From: an uncultured Anaerolineae bacterium
GTDB lineage: Bacteria > Chloroflexota > Anaerolineae > CG2-30-64-16
Assembly: GCA_937124585.1 (NCBI GenBank)
Contig: CAKZKT010000055.1
Coordinates: 53,758 to 117,757 of the forward strand
Direction: 5' to 3'
Length of the DNA: 64,000 nt
Each line of letters starts with the position of its first letter. Positions within the stretch are counted from its first letter, which is position 1. A program made the position numbers and the translations under genes. Below the pieces are notes generated by a model, which ran no database searches, was not told the DNA's origin, and saw nothing but the letters and a program-made list of their open reading frames with translations. Shown here in pieces: positions 25,195 to 33,911 of the stretch.

Positions 25195-27747
25195 ATCTAT
25201 CCCATTGCGCAACTCGTGGTACACGTTCAATCCCTCAACGATGTCACGTTGACGCTCGCGAATCTGGCGTTCGGCTTGCCGGAACCGAAAAGCATCGAGC
25301 TTTTGAAAGATCGTGGCCTGGACGAACGACGGCTTGGCAACGTTATGGAAGTTGAACCCCTCGTCGGTAGCCGCGGTCAGGATTTCCACGTCGCCGTAGT
25401 CGAGCAGGTTCTTCCAGAAGCCCTCCTGGCGCGTTTGCACATTCTGGACGCGGTCGAGAGTGCCCTCGCGGCGTTTGATCGAAAGCCAGAACGGCGTCGC
25501 TTCGATGTTAATGATCCGGTCATCCCTCAGAATGTAGAGATCGTTGCGATAGTCTGCAAATTCCCACAGGATCCAGCCCACAAAGAAAAAGAAGATGACC
25601 CACCACGGCAGATGCAGCGCGATTTGATTGGCTCCGAACTCGGTGCGGAACAGCATCCAGCCCACCACCGACCAGATCAGGAGCAGCACGAGAGGCCGAC
25701 CAGCCTGAATGATCAGCTGGATCGGATGCTTTCGCCAGAGATATTCTCCCTCTTTCAGCGCGATGGCCTGTGCCGGTTCCCCGATCAATAACCTGCGCCA
25801 ACGCTCTGGCATTCTATTTGCCAGCCGCACGAATGGTCCCGGCAGTGTCCCTTTCATTGCCGGCAACGTGGCGGGGCGAGGCCGGCGTTTGCGCCGGAAG
25901 CGATCGAACCAGCGGCGCTGAGCCGGGGTTGCTTCGGCGTCGCCCAACGCCCGTCCTATGGGCGGGATCGGCAGCGCCAGCTGCAGCCCGGTCATCACGG
26001 CTTTGCGCAGCTCCTCGTGCTGCCGGCCGCGGGCGCCGGCCGTCGCTTCGGCGCGCTCCCGCTGGATCACCGCGCGCACGGAATCGGGATGAGGCACGTG
26101 CTCGAATTTGACCGAGCCGACGCGCGCCGCCGAACGGATGTTGAGATCGCCGTAATCGAACAAACGCCCCCAGAAGTCCGCGTCGTAGGTCACGTCCTGG
26201 ATCATCTCGAGCGGCGTTTCGACGCGTCCCTCGTAGAACAGGAGCAGACGATCGCGACGGGTCACCCGGCGATTGGTGACGACGTAGTAGTCGTCGTAGT
26301 AGTTGTAAACAATGAAGGCCCCTGCGGGCAGGAACAAAAACGCGAAAGCAATGAGCACAACGACGCTGACTTCATTGCGCATGTTGGGGGGAACCAGCAG
26401 GGCGAGCAGGACGAGCAACAGGAAGACCAGGAAGAGGGATGCCAGAGGCCTGGCCAGCCATAACCAGTGGGAGCGGCCTCTCCATTCGACCTTCTCGCCC
26501 TCCTGAAGCCAGTCAAATTCCCGCCGTTCCAGCTTCTTTTCGATGGGCCGGTGCAATAGCGCCCTGTAGCTTTGCCATTGTTGCGGATCTTCCTCGTACG
26601 CCACGTTCAGATCCCGCCGATCGAGGACAAGGATGTCTGTTCCGGCCAGTCGCGGCTGCTCGGTTGTCTCAGCCGACGAGACGGCGCGCACGGTGGCGTC
26701 ATGTTCTCGTCCCGCGGTCAGCGAAGTCTCGCCGTAAGCCGCCGGTGCGCGCAGAAGGTTGCGCGGCCGCGGCCGGCCGCGCTCGTCCACTGCAAGGATG
26801 ATCGCAGCGCCCTGGCGCAAGATCACCAGCTCGTGCCCGGGTTGTCCCTCCGTGGTGATGTTTTGACCGGCAGGCACGAACATCCAGCCGCAGAACTGTG
26901 CCAGATGCCGCCGCGCCTCTTGAGGGAGGTTGCGCAGCGGATCCACATTGTCCAGGTAATGGGCGATATTGAGCGGCTCGCGCACCAGGCTGTGGACATC
27001 ACCGAACTTCCTGGCCAGGGCGTTGAAAAGATCGGCAGGGAAGAAGAAGAGCCGTGATTTGTAGCGGGCAACCGCCCGATTGGCGACGCAATTCTTCCCC
27101 AAACGCCTCTCGTCCCCGGGCGTGATGAAGAAATTGCCCGCCGTCAAGCGCCATCCCGGCCGGTTCTGGGCGACCGGGCCATCCACCGTCACCTGCCCCC
27201 ACTCGATGACGAACAGGCCGGGCTCGGCCGTCAGGTTGACCTCGCTGTTGGCCGCCACTTCCACCTCGCGGATCAGGTCGGCGATCTGCCGGATGGTCGC
27301 GTCGTCCAGCGTACGCAGCAACGGCAGGCGGCGCAGGCGGCCGGCCAGGTCCTGGTGCAGCAGGAACTCCTGCAGCTTCTCGTTGCGCTCGATGGCGCCG
27401 CGCAGTTCGAACGGCTGCAGGCGATAGAGGACGGCCCGAGTCAACGCGCGCACCTCGAACTGCGGCAGATTCAGATAGAGCGTGGCCTGGCCGAAGCAGT
27501 CGCCCGGCTTCAGCTTCCACTGAAACCATGTCCGCTTTCCATGCCGCAGGATGCCCTGCAGCTCGCCTGAGCCCACGATGGTGAAGGCGCTGACCGGATC
27601 GCCCTCGGCCGCCACCAGCTGGCCCGGCTGTATCTCGACGCGTTCGAGTCGCGACAGGTAATTGGTCTCGAGTTCCTTCCAGACCTTGCTCAGGGGAGTG
27701 TCTTTGAGCGCCTCCCACGCCTCTTTCTTTTGCGCTTCGGTCAACAT
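25186..27747 (-). CDS. large membrane protein with cyclic nucleotide-binding-like domains and two PH-like (bPH2) domains
   Basis: The 853-residue protein starts with a cNMP-binding-like domain (about residues 25-125, with VEIQPGQLVAAEGDPVSAF). A weaker second copy covers about 130-255 and a third about 275-395 (FVPAGQNITTEGQPGHELVI). Two membrane helices follow (about 435-490), then a bacterial PH-like domain with YYVVTNRRVTRRDRLLLFYE and IQDVTYDADFWGRLFDYGDL. A second helix pair and a second PH-like domain (RDDRIINIEATPFWLSIKRR; VQTRQEGFWKNLLDYGDVEI) end the protein. It is translated three bases after uvrC. Function is unknown; the layout suggests a membrane sensor of a nucleotide or other ligand. 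Confidence 0.8.
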   Translation of the reverse strand: MLTEAQKKEAWEALKDTPLSKVWKELETNYLSRLERVEIQPGQLVAAEGDPVSAFTIVGSGELQGILRHGKRTWFQWKLKPGDCFGQATLYLNLPQFEVRALTRAVLYRLQPFELRGAIERNEKLQEFLLHQDLAGRLRRLPLLRTLDDATIRQIADLIREVEVAANSEVNLTAEPGLFVIEWGQVTVDGPVAQNRPGWRLTAGNFFITPGDERRLGKNCVANRAVARYKSRLFFFPADLFNALARKFGDVHSLVREPLNIAHYLDNVDPLRNLPQEARRHLAQFCGWMFVPAGQNITTEGQPGHELVILRQGAAIILAVDERGRPRPRNLLRAPAAYGETSLTAGREHDATVRAVSSAETTEQPRLAGTDILVLDRRDLNVAYEEDPQQWQSYRALLHRPIEKKLERREFDWLQEGEKVEWRGRSHWLWLARPLASLFLVFLLLVLLALLVPPNMRNEVSVVVLIAFAFLFLPAGAFIVYNYYDDYYVVTNRRVTRRDRLLLFYEGRVETPLEMIQDVTYDADFWGRLFDYGDLNIRSAARVGSVKFEHVPHPDSVRAVIQRERAEATAGARGRQHEELRKAVMTGLQLALPIPPIGRALGDAEATPAQRRWFDRFRRKRRPRPATLPAMKGTLPGPFVRLANRMPERWRRLLIGEPAQAIALKEGEYLWRKHPIQLIIQAGRPLVLLLIWSVVGWMLFRTEFGANQIALHLPWWVIFFFFVGWILWEFADYRNDLYILRDDRIINIEATPFWLSIKRREGTLDRVQNVQTRQEGFWKNLLDYGDVEILTAATDEGFNFHNVAKPSFVQATIFQKLDAFRFRQAERQIRERQRDIVEGLNVYHELRNGIDSP

Positions 27748-27750
27748 CGC

Positions 27751-29640
27751 TCACAGCCTTTCGCGCACGCTCTGCGCCGCAGCCAGCGTCATGCCGGGGA
27801 CGGCGGCCAGCTCCTCCACCGTCGCCTGGCGGATCGCCTCCAGTGAGCCGAAATGTTTGAGCAGCGCCCGGCGGCGGGCCGGGCCGATGCCCGGAATCGC
27901 GTCGAGTTCAGAGGCCACCGCAGCCTTGCCCCGTTTTTCGCGGTGCGCGGTGATGGCGAAGCGGTGCGCCTCGTCCCGGATGCGTTGGATCAGGAACAAC
28001 CCCTGGCTGGCCGGCGGCAGCAGGATGGGATCGGAGCGGCCGGGGAGGAAAAACTCTTCGCGTTGTTTGGCCAGGCCCGCCACCGGCACCACCTCGGTGA
28101 GGCCGAACTCGGCCAGCACCTCGACCGCCACGCCGAGCTGACCCTTGCCGCCGTCCACGATCAGCAGGTCGGGCAGCAACTTCCACGCTTCATCGGATTT
28201 GCGGGCTTTGGCGCCCGGATCGGGCAACGCCTCCTCGACGGCGCGGCGAAACCGACGCACGAGCACCTCGCGCATGGCCGCGAAATCGTCCGGTTCGCCC
28301 TGCGCGCCGCGGCCTTTTACGTTGAAGCGGCGATAGCTGCTCTTCTCCGGTGCGCCTTTGGCGAAAACGACCATGCTGCCGACCGTGTGCGTGCCCTGCA
28401 GCGTCGAAATGTCGAAGCATTCGATGCGGCTCGGCGGCGCGGCCAGCCCCAACGCCTCCTGGATCTGCGCCAGCGCCTCGGTTTGACGGTTGGTATCGGC
28501 CTGCCACTGCGCCTGCAACGCGGTCAGCGTGGTCGTGGCGTTTTCGGCTGCCATTTGCAGCAGCTCATGCTTCGGCCCGACGGTGGGCACGGTCAGCACC
28601 ACCTTTTCGCCGCCGCGCCGACTGCACAGCCACTGCTCGATGATGTTCCGCTCATCCAGGTCTTTTGGCAACACGATGCTGGGCGGCACAAACGCCGCTT
28701 CATCGTAGAACTGCTTGATGAACGCGGCGACCAGCTCGCCGTTTTGCTCCGCGCTCACTCCTTCCAGCACGAAGGTCTCCCGGCCGATCAGTTTGCCGCG
28801 ACGGATGAAGAAGACCTGCACGCACGCTTCGCCCGTGCGGGCATCCTGAGCAAAAGCGATGACGTCTTCGTCCTCCTGCTGGCCGCTGACGATCTTCTGG
28901 CGCGCGACGATCTGGCCGGCCGCGCGGATCTGATCGCGCAGCATGGCCGCGCGCTCGAATTGCAGGCTTTCGGCGGCCTCCTGCATTTGGGCCCGCATTT
29001 TCGCCAGCACCTGTTCGCTGTCGCCTTCCAGGAAGGCGGCCAGCCCCGCGATGATCTGGCGATAGCCGTTCCGATCCACCGCGCCGATACACGGGCCGGC
29101 GCACCGTTTGATGTGGTAATACAGGCACGGCTTGGGATCACGGCCGGTGATCTCGCGCGTGCAATCCAGATACGGGAAAACCCGGCGCAATGCGTCCAGT
29201 GTCTGGCGCACCGCATAGGCCGATGTGAAGGGGCCGTAGTAGCGACTGCCGTCGCGCTCCATCCGGCGCACGATGCTGACCTTCGGGAAGTCATCCTGCC
29301 AGTGGATCTTGATGTAAGGATAGGTCTTGTCGTCGCGTAGGCGGATGTTGAAGCGAGGCCGATAGCGCTTGATCAGCTCGTTCTCGAGGATCAGCGCTTC
29401 CAGCTCGGTGTCGGTGACGATCCACTCCAGGTCGGCGATCTCGGAGACCAGCCGCCGGATGCGACCGTCATGACGGGCGCTCTCGTGGAAATAGGAGCGC
29501 ACGCGGTGGCGCAACACCACCGCCTTGCCGACGTAGATCACCTTTCCGTCGGCCGCGCGGTAGATGTAGACTCCCGGCCGTTCGGGCAGGGTGTCGAGCT
29601 TGTGCATCAGATCCACGGCGGTCTGGGTGTTCACGGGCAT
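27751..29640 (-). CDS. uvrC: UvrC excinuclease subunit C
   Basis: UvrC makes both incisions around bulky DNA lesions after UvrAB loading. It has the N-terminal GIY-YIG nuclease (ERPGVYIYRAADGKVIYVGKA), a Cys-rich KPCLYYHIKRCAGPC segment and the UVR motif around AESLQFERAAMLRDQI. The RNase H-like endonuclease has IECFDISTLQGTHTVGSMVV and LIVDGGKGQLGVAVEVL. The C-terminal HhH pair contains LDAIPGIGPARRRALLKHFG. At 629 residues it is complete. A GGGGGAG site supports the start. Confidence 0.96.
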   Translation of the reverse strand: MPVNTQTAVDLMHKLDTLPERPGVYIYRAADGKVIYVGKAVVLRHRVRSYFHESARHDGRIRRLVSEIADLEWIVTDTELEALILENELIKRYRPRFNIRLRDDKTYPYIKIHWQDDFPKVSIVRRMERDGSRYYGPFTSAYAVRQTLDALRRVFPYLDCTREITGRDPKPCLYYHIKRCAGPCIGAVDRNGYRQIIAGLAAFLEGDSEQVLAKMRAQMQEAAESLQFERAAMLRDQIRAAGQIVARQKIVSGQQEDEDVIAFAQDARTGEACVQVFFIRRGKLIGRETFVLEGVSAEQNGELVAAFIKQFYDEAAFVPPSIVLPKDLDERNIIEQWLCSRRGGEKVVLTVPTVGPKHELLQMAAENATTTLTALQAQWQADTNRQTEALAQIQEALGLAAPPSRIECFDISTLQGTHTVGSMVVFAKGAPEKSSYRRFNVKGRGAQGEPDDFAAMREVLVRRFRRAVEEALPDPGAKARKSDEAWKLLPDLLIVDGGKGQLGVAVEVLAEFGLTEVVPVAGLAKQREEFFLPGRSDPILLPPASQGLFLIQRIRDEAHRFAITAHREKRGKAAVASELDAIPGIGPARRRALLKHFGSLEAIRQATVEELAAVPGMTLAAAQSVRERL

Positions 29641-29674
29641 ACTCCCCCCTGAACAGGATGAAGCTCCGGCCGGC

Positions 29675-30721
29675 CTAACTCATCAGCCCGGCAAACAGCA
29701 CATCCATCGCCTCCCGATCGCCGAGCCGCCCCGTCTTGATGGCCTCATCGGCCGCGAGGATCTGCTCCAGGTTGCGCTCCAGCCGGGCAAAGGTGTGGCG
29801 GCCGGCTTGAGTCAGCAATTTCGGCGCCGTCCACTCCTGAACGCCGAGCTCTTTGGCGATTTCTGGCGGCTTGAGGCCGTCGGCCTGCAGCGCTTTGGCC
29901 TGGATCAGCAGGCGATACTGGCGCGCGATCATTCCCAGCAGGCGCAGAGGCGGCTCGCCGTCCACGTCCAATGCGTGGAGCAGCAGACGACCGGCCATCG
30001 TCGCGTCGCCCATGCCCAGCGCATCCATCATTTCGAAGATGTTGGCCGCGCGCGTGGCCGGCACAATGCGGCGCACATCGTCGCGCGTCACCGGCCGCGC
30101 CGGGCCCACGTAATCGGCCAGCTTGATCAGTTCCTGGTCAATTTGCCGCAGGTCGTCGCCGATGAAATCGGTCAGATCGGCCAGGGCCAGGGGGTCGAGC
30201 TTCACCCGGCGCAGCCGGGCGCGCGCCCGAATCCACTCGGGCAGCTCGTGGCGTTTCGGCTTCGGACACGCTACGAGCCGCGCCCGGCCATCGCGCTGGA
30301 GCTCCAACAGCCGACGCAGGATCGGCCCCCCGGCCAGGAGTTCATCTTCGAGGAAGATGAGCTCGGCGGTCGCCGGAACCTGATCGAGATAGGTCAGCAG
30401 TTTTTGGCTCTGCGCCCGACTGACTTCCGGCAGCAGTGCGTCCTCGTCAGCGGTTGCGGCTTCCTCGCTTTCGGCCGGTTTCGGCCGGCGCGTCGGCGCG
30501 GCCAGACGACGCAACAGGCCCTCTACGATGACCAGGCGGCGTTCGGCCAGGAATGGCAGCGCGTCGCAGGCGTTCTGCAAATCGGCAACGGTGATCTGCG
30601 CCCCCTCCAGCCGGGCCGTGTTCAGGTCGATCAGGGCGTCATCCTCGCTGATGCGCTGTCGGATCTCGGCCAGCCCCTCACTGCGCAGCAGTTCGGCCGG
30701 GCCGTGAATCAGGGTGATCAC
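29675..30721 (-). CDS. holA: DNA polymerase III delta subunit
   Basis: HolA is the clamp-loader subunit that opens the sliding clamp. The 348-residue protein starts MITLIHGPAELLRSEGLAEI and has DALPFLAERRLVIVEGLL, both typical. The C-terminal part (ALGMGDATMAGRLLLHALDVDG; LRLLGMIARQYRLLIQAKAL) matches the HolA collar. It overlaps the DUF6391 gene by four bases and precedes uvrC by 34 bases. Confidence 0.9.
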   Translation of the reverse strand: MITLIHGPAELLRSEGLAEIRQRISEDDALIDLNTARLEGAQITVADLQNACDALPFLAERRLVIVEGLLRRLAAPTRRPKPAESEEAATADEDALLPEVSRAQSQKLLTYLDQVPATAELIFLEDELLAGGPILRRLLELQRDGRARLVACPKPKRHELPEWIRARARLRRVKLDPLALADLTDFIGDDLRQIDQELIKLADYVGPARPVTRDDVRRIVPATRAANIFEMMDALGMGDATMAGRLLLHALDVDGEPPLRLLGMIARQYRLLIQAKALQADGLKPPEIAKELGVQEWTAPKLLTQAGRHTFARLERNLEQILAADEAIKTGRLGDREAMDVLFAGLMS

Positions 30722-31218
30722 TGCGGCGCCTCCGCTGCGGCGATGACAACCCGATGTGCGGTGATCGGGCTGCCGGCCACGCGTTCGATCCGGGCGATGC
30801 GCAGGCCGGTTACCCGGCTAGACGTCGTCACGTGCTCCTGCAGCCAGCGGCCGACGGCCGGCGCGATCATCAGCGCCAGGACGGCGGCCAGGATGGCGCT
30901 GGGCAGGCGCTCCCACCACAGCGAACGCCGGGTGCCGCTGCCGGCTGCGAATGCTGCAATCCCGCTGAGAACGCCGGCCGTGGCCAGATTCGTGCCGCAG
31001 TTGGGGTGGACGGCCAGATGGCGTTCGCCGGCCTGCAGGCGGGCCAGCGCCTCTTCGGCGGCCGCGGCCAAAGCCTCCCGGCTCAGCTCGCCGACGATGA
31101 TGAAGCCGTCCAGGCCGCTGCGGGCCGCGATCTGCACGCCGGGCAGGCGCTGGTTGAGCAACGCCACGGTGGCATGTTCGATGCCGTGATGTTGACGAAG
31201 ACGATGCAACAGACTCAT
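30718..31218 (-). CDS. DUF6391-like small membrane protein
   Basis: The 166-residue protein begins HRLRQHHGIEHATVALLNQR and continues with HLAVHPNCGTNLATAGVLSG. This Cys/His-containing pattern is what I recall for DUF6391 proteins found in cyanobacteria and Chloroflexota. Two hydrophobic segments follow (about 85-105 and 112-130). Function is unknown. Its stop overlaps the holA start, so it is translationally linked to replication/repair genes. Confidence 0.65.
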   Translation of the reverse strand: MSLLHRLRQHHGIEHATVALLNQRLPGVQIAARSGLDGFIIVGELSREALAAAAEEALARLQAGERHLAVHPNCGTNLATAGVLSGIAAFAAGSGTRRSLWWERLPSAILAAVLALMIAPAVGRWLQEHVTTSSRVTGLRIARIERVAGSPITAHRVVIAAAEAPQ

Positions 31219-31251
31219 TTGCTCGCCGACCTCTGAAAATCGCTGTGCTCA

Positions 31252-31307
31252 CGTGCCAGGCATCTCGCAGAATGCCTGGCACGATGGGGCCGGTCTCTGA
31301 CCGGGCC
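31252..31307. terminator. tandem hairpins after mutS2
   Basis: CGTGCCAGGCAT and ATGCCTGGCACG form a perfect 12-bp stem (31252-31283). A second hairpin with CGGTC/GACCG core follows at 31288-31307, and a shorter CACGG/CCGTG pair at 31307-31325. They lie between mutS2 and the DUF6391-holA-uvrC group. The second core also occurs at 13361-13376. Confidence 0.65.
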
Positions 31308-31327
31308 ACGGTGATCCCTGCCGTGCC

Positions 31328-33742
31328 TCATCGTTGCACCAGCCTGGCCACAGTGACCCCCTCGCCGCCCTCGTTCAGGTCGCCGGCACGGAACTCGCTC
31401 ACCAACGGGTGGCCGCGCAGCTCCTCGCGCACCGCCTGGCGCAGAGCGCCGGTGCCTTTGCCGTGAATGATCCGCACGAACGGCAGGCCTGCGAGATAGG
31501 CCGTGTCGAGATAGCGATCCAGCTCGACCAGCATTTCGTCCACGGTGAGGCCGCGCAGGTCGAGCTCGATGCCCGGGCTGGGCGGCTTGGGCGCGGTGAT
31601 GGTCGTCTCCCGCAGGACGGCCGGTTGCTCGCCGCGCTGGCGCAGTTCGACGCGGCCCGGCGCCAGCTTGAGCCGAAAGCCGCCGACCTTAACTTCCACG
31701 TCGCGCGGGCCGACCGCGACCACTTCCCCGGAAGCCTGCAGCGAGGGCACCCAAACCTTGTCGCCTGGTTGCAGCGGTCCGTCCACCACAGCCGGCGAGG
31801 GTGTCGCGGCGGCCGGCAGGGGCCGGGCCTGTGCGGCGCGACGGCTCAAGACCTCTTCGGCTTCGGCAAGCCAGGCCTCGTGCAGGCTCTGACCGGGCCG
31901 GACCGGCGCGGCTGCAGATAGCTGGGCGCGCAGCCGGCCGATCTCGGCGCGTAATGCCTCGAGCTCGGCCTCGGCCTGGGCGCGGGCTTCTGCCAGTACG
32001 GCGCGGCGCGCCTCTTCGATTTTGGCCAGCCGATAGCGCAGGTCGGCGTTCAGCGCCTCGGCGCGGCGCAATGCGGCTTTGGCGTCGGCTTCCGCGGCCA
32101 GCGCAGCCTCGCGCGCGGCCTTAATTTCGGCCAGCATCGCCTCGGCCTCCAGCGATTGCGGCGATACCAGCGCCTCGGCGCGCGCCACGATCGGCTCGGG
32201 CAGGCCCAGGCGCCGTGCAATGGCGAACGCGTTCGAGCGGCCCGGCAGTCCGATGCTGAGCTTGTAGGTGGGGCTGAGGGTTTCGATGTCGAATTCGACG
32301 CTGGCATTGGCTACGAACGGTGTGTTGTGCGCGAAAACCTTCAGCTCCGAGTAGTGCGTCGTGGCCAGGGCCGTGATGCGCCGCTCCAGCAGGGCGCCGA
32401 GCAGGGCCTGCGCCAACGCCGCGCCTTCTTCCGGATCGGTGCCCGCGCCCAGCTCGTCCAGCAGCACCAGCGAGCGCGCATCGGCCAGGTCGAGGATCTC
32501 GACGATGTGCGTCATGTGCGATGAAAAGGTCGAGAGGCTCTGTTCGATGCTCTGCTCGTCGCCGATGTCGGCAAAAACCTGCTCGAAGACTGACAGTCTG
32601 GAGCCCTCGGCCGCCGGGATCGCCAGACCGGCCTGCGCCATCAGCGTCAACAGGCCGGTCGTCTTCAGCGTCACCGTCTTGCCGCCTGTGTTCGGCCCGG
32701 TGATGACCAGGATGAAGTAGTCGTCATCCAGATAGATGTCCACCGGCACCACGGTCAGCGGATCAAGCAGCGGATGACGCGCCTGCATCAGCCGGATCGT
32801 GCTGCCGGGGTGGTTGCCGACAGCCTTAACTTTCGACCTGGAACTTTCATCTTTCCAGGGAACCAGTTCCGGTTCGGTCGCTTGCAGCTCCTGTGCGTAA
32901 CGTGCCTTCGCGAGGATCAGGTCGAGGTCGCCCAGCGCTTCTACGGTGCGGCCGATGACATCCGCTTCCCTGGCGATCATCTCGGTCAGGCGCAGGAGGA
33001 TGCGTCGGGTCTCCTCTTCCTCGGCCAGCTGCGCCTCGCGATAGCGGTTGTTGAGCTCGACCACGGCCAGCGGCTCGATGAATAGCGTCGCGCCGCTGCC
33101 CGACTGATCGTGCACCAGGCCGGGGATGCGGCCCTTGAATTCGGCGCGCAGGGGGATCACATAGCGGCCCTGGCGCTGGGTGACGATCGCCTCCTGCAAG
33201 TAGGGCGCGTTGGCGGCTGTCGTGACGATGCGCTGCAGGCGCTCCATCAGCCGGGCATGCGCCTCGCGCAGCTCGCGCCGGATGCGGCCCAACGCCTCGC
33301 TGGCGCTGTCGAGAATCTCGCCGCGCTCATCAATACAGCGGCCGATCTCGTCAATGATGGCCGTCGGCGCGTCGAGACGCAGCGCGACATCGGCGATGTG
33401 CGGAAAACGATCTGCGACGCGACCGATGGCGCGGTTAAGTGCCCGGGCGCGCTGAAGCGTGTAGCGCACCGCCAGCAAGTCAGCAGGCAGCAATGGGCTG
33501 CCGCGCAGGGCCTGCTCCAGCAGCGGCCGCAGGTCATGGACCGCGCCCAGGTAGATGTCGCTTTTCTCGTCGAGCAGCCGTCGAGCCTCGCTCGTCTCGG
33601 CCTGCCAATCACGCACCTGGCGGATGTCGTCGCTGGGCCGCAGCGTCAGCGCGCGCTCCCGGCCGACCGAGAACGCGGTGTGACGGGCAAGCTGCTCGAG
33701 GATTTTGTCGAATTCAAGCACACGCAAAGTTCTTTCATGCAT
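31328..33742 (-). CDS. mutS2: MutS2 family protein
   Basis: MutS2 resolves branched DNA and, in Bacillus, splits collided ribosomes (family knowledge). The 804-residue protein from MHERTLRVLEFDKILEQL has core and clamp domains, ATPase Walker A GPNTGGKTVTLKTTGL, then SLVLLDELGAGTDPEEGAALA. A long coiled coil (AREAALAAEADAKAALRRAE) and a C-terminal Smr domain with LDLRGLTVDEM and IIHGKGTGALR follow. I start at 33742, not 33850, as this is the usual N-terminus. The -10 box ends just six bases before it, implying a leaderless mRNA. Confidence 0.94.
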   Translation of the reverse strand: MHERTLRVLEFDKILEQLARHTAFSVGRERALTLRPSDDIRQVRDWQAETSEARRLLDEKSDIYLGAVHDLRPLLEQALRGSPLLPADLLAVRYTLQRARALNRAIGRVADRFPHIADVALRLDAPTAIIDEIGRCIDERGEILDSASEALGRIRRELREAHARLMERLQRIVTTAANAPYLQEAIVTQRQGRYVIPLRAEFKGRIPGLVHDQSGSGATLFIEPLAVVELNNRYREAQLAEEEETRRILLRLTEMIAREADVIGRTVEALGDLDLILAKARYAQELQATEPELVPWKDESSRSKVKAVGNHPGSTIRLMQARHPLLDPLTVVPVDIYLDDDYFILVITGPNTGGKTVTLKTTGLLTLMAQAGLAIPAAEGSRLSVFEQVFADIGDEQSIEQSLSTFSSHMTHIVEILDLADARSLVLLDELGAGTDPEEGAALAQALLGALLERRITALATTHYSELKVFAHNTPFVANASVEFDIETLSPTYKLSIGLPGRSNAFAIARRLGLPEPIVARAEALVSPQSLEAEAMLAEIKAAREAALAAEADAKAALRRAEALNADLRYRLAKIEEARRAVLAEARAQAEAELEALRAEIGRLRAQLSAAAPVRPGQSLHEAWLAEAEEVLSRRAAQARPLPAAATPSPAVVDGPLQPGDKVWVPSLQASGEVVAVGPRDVEVKVGGFRLKLAPGRVELRQRGEQPAVLRETTITAPKPPSPGIELDLRGLTVDEMLVELDRYLDTAYLAGLPFVRIIHGKGTGALRQAVREELRGHPLVSEFRAGDLNEGGEGVTVARLVQR

Positions 33743-33748
33743 GATATC

Positions 33749-33777
33749 AGTATAGCACAGGCCCGGAAGCACAGAAA
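33749..33777 (-). promoter_or_regulatory. leaderless mutS2 promoter
   Basis: The minus strand reads TGCTATACT (extended -10), then GATATC, then ATG. With the usual six bases between -10 and +1, transcription starts at the A of the start codon. The -35 (TTTCTG at 17 bases) is weak. Confidence 0.6.
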
Positions 33778-33854
33778 ATCGGCCCGCAATGATTTGGTCC
33801 AGACTTTTCGGGTTTGCCGCGGCGGCGCAAGCGATGCGGCGCGTCCCCAACGAT

Positions 33855-33883
33855 TTGACGGAGGCGAGATCGAGGGGTATAGT
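33855..33883 (+). promoter_or_regulatory. promoter of RlmD/TrmA-type methyltransferase gene
   Basis: TTGACG, 17 bases, TATAGT. The predicted start is near 33890, about 22 bases before the ATG, with GAGGT as ribosome site. It diverges from the mutS2 promoter. Confidence 0.7.
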
Positions 33884-33911
33884 GCATCATGCACCTGTTC
33901 TGTGAGGTCAC

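Noticed and set aside
33743-33850. mutS2 start at 33850
   Set aside because: The extension contains the promoter and is not like MutS2 N-termini.
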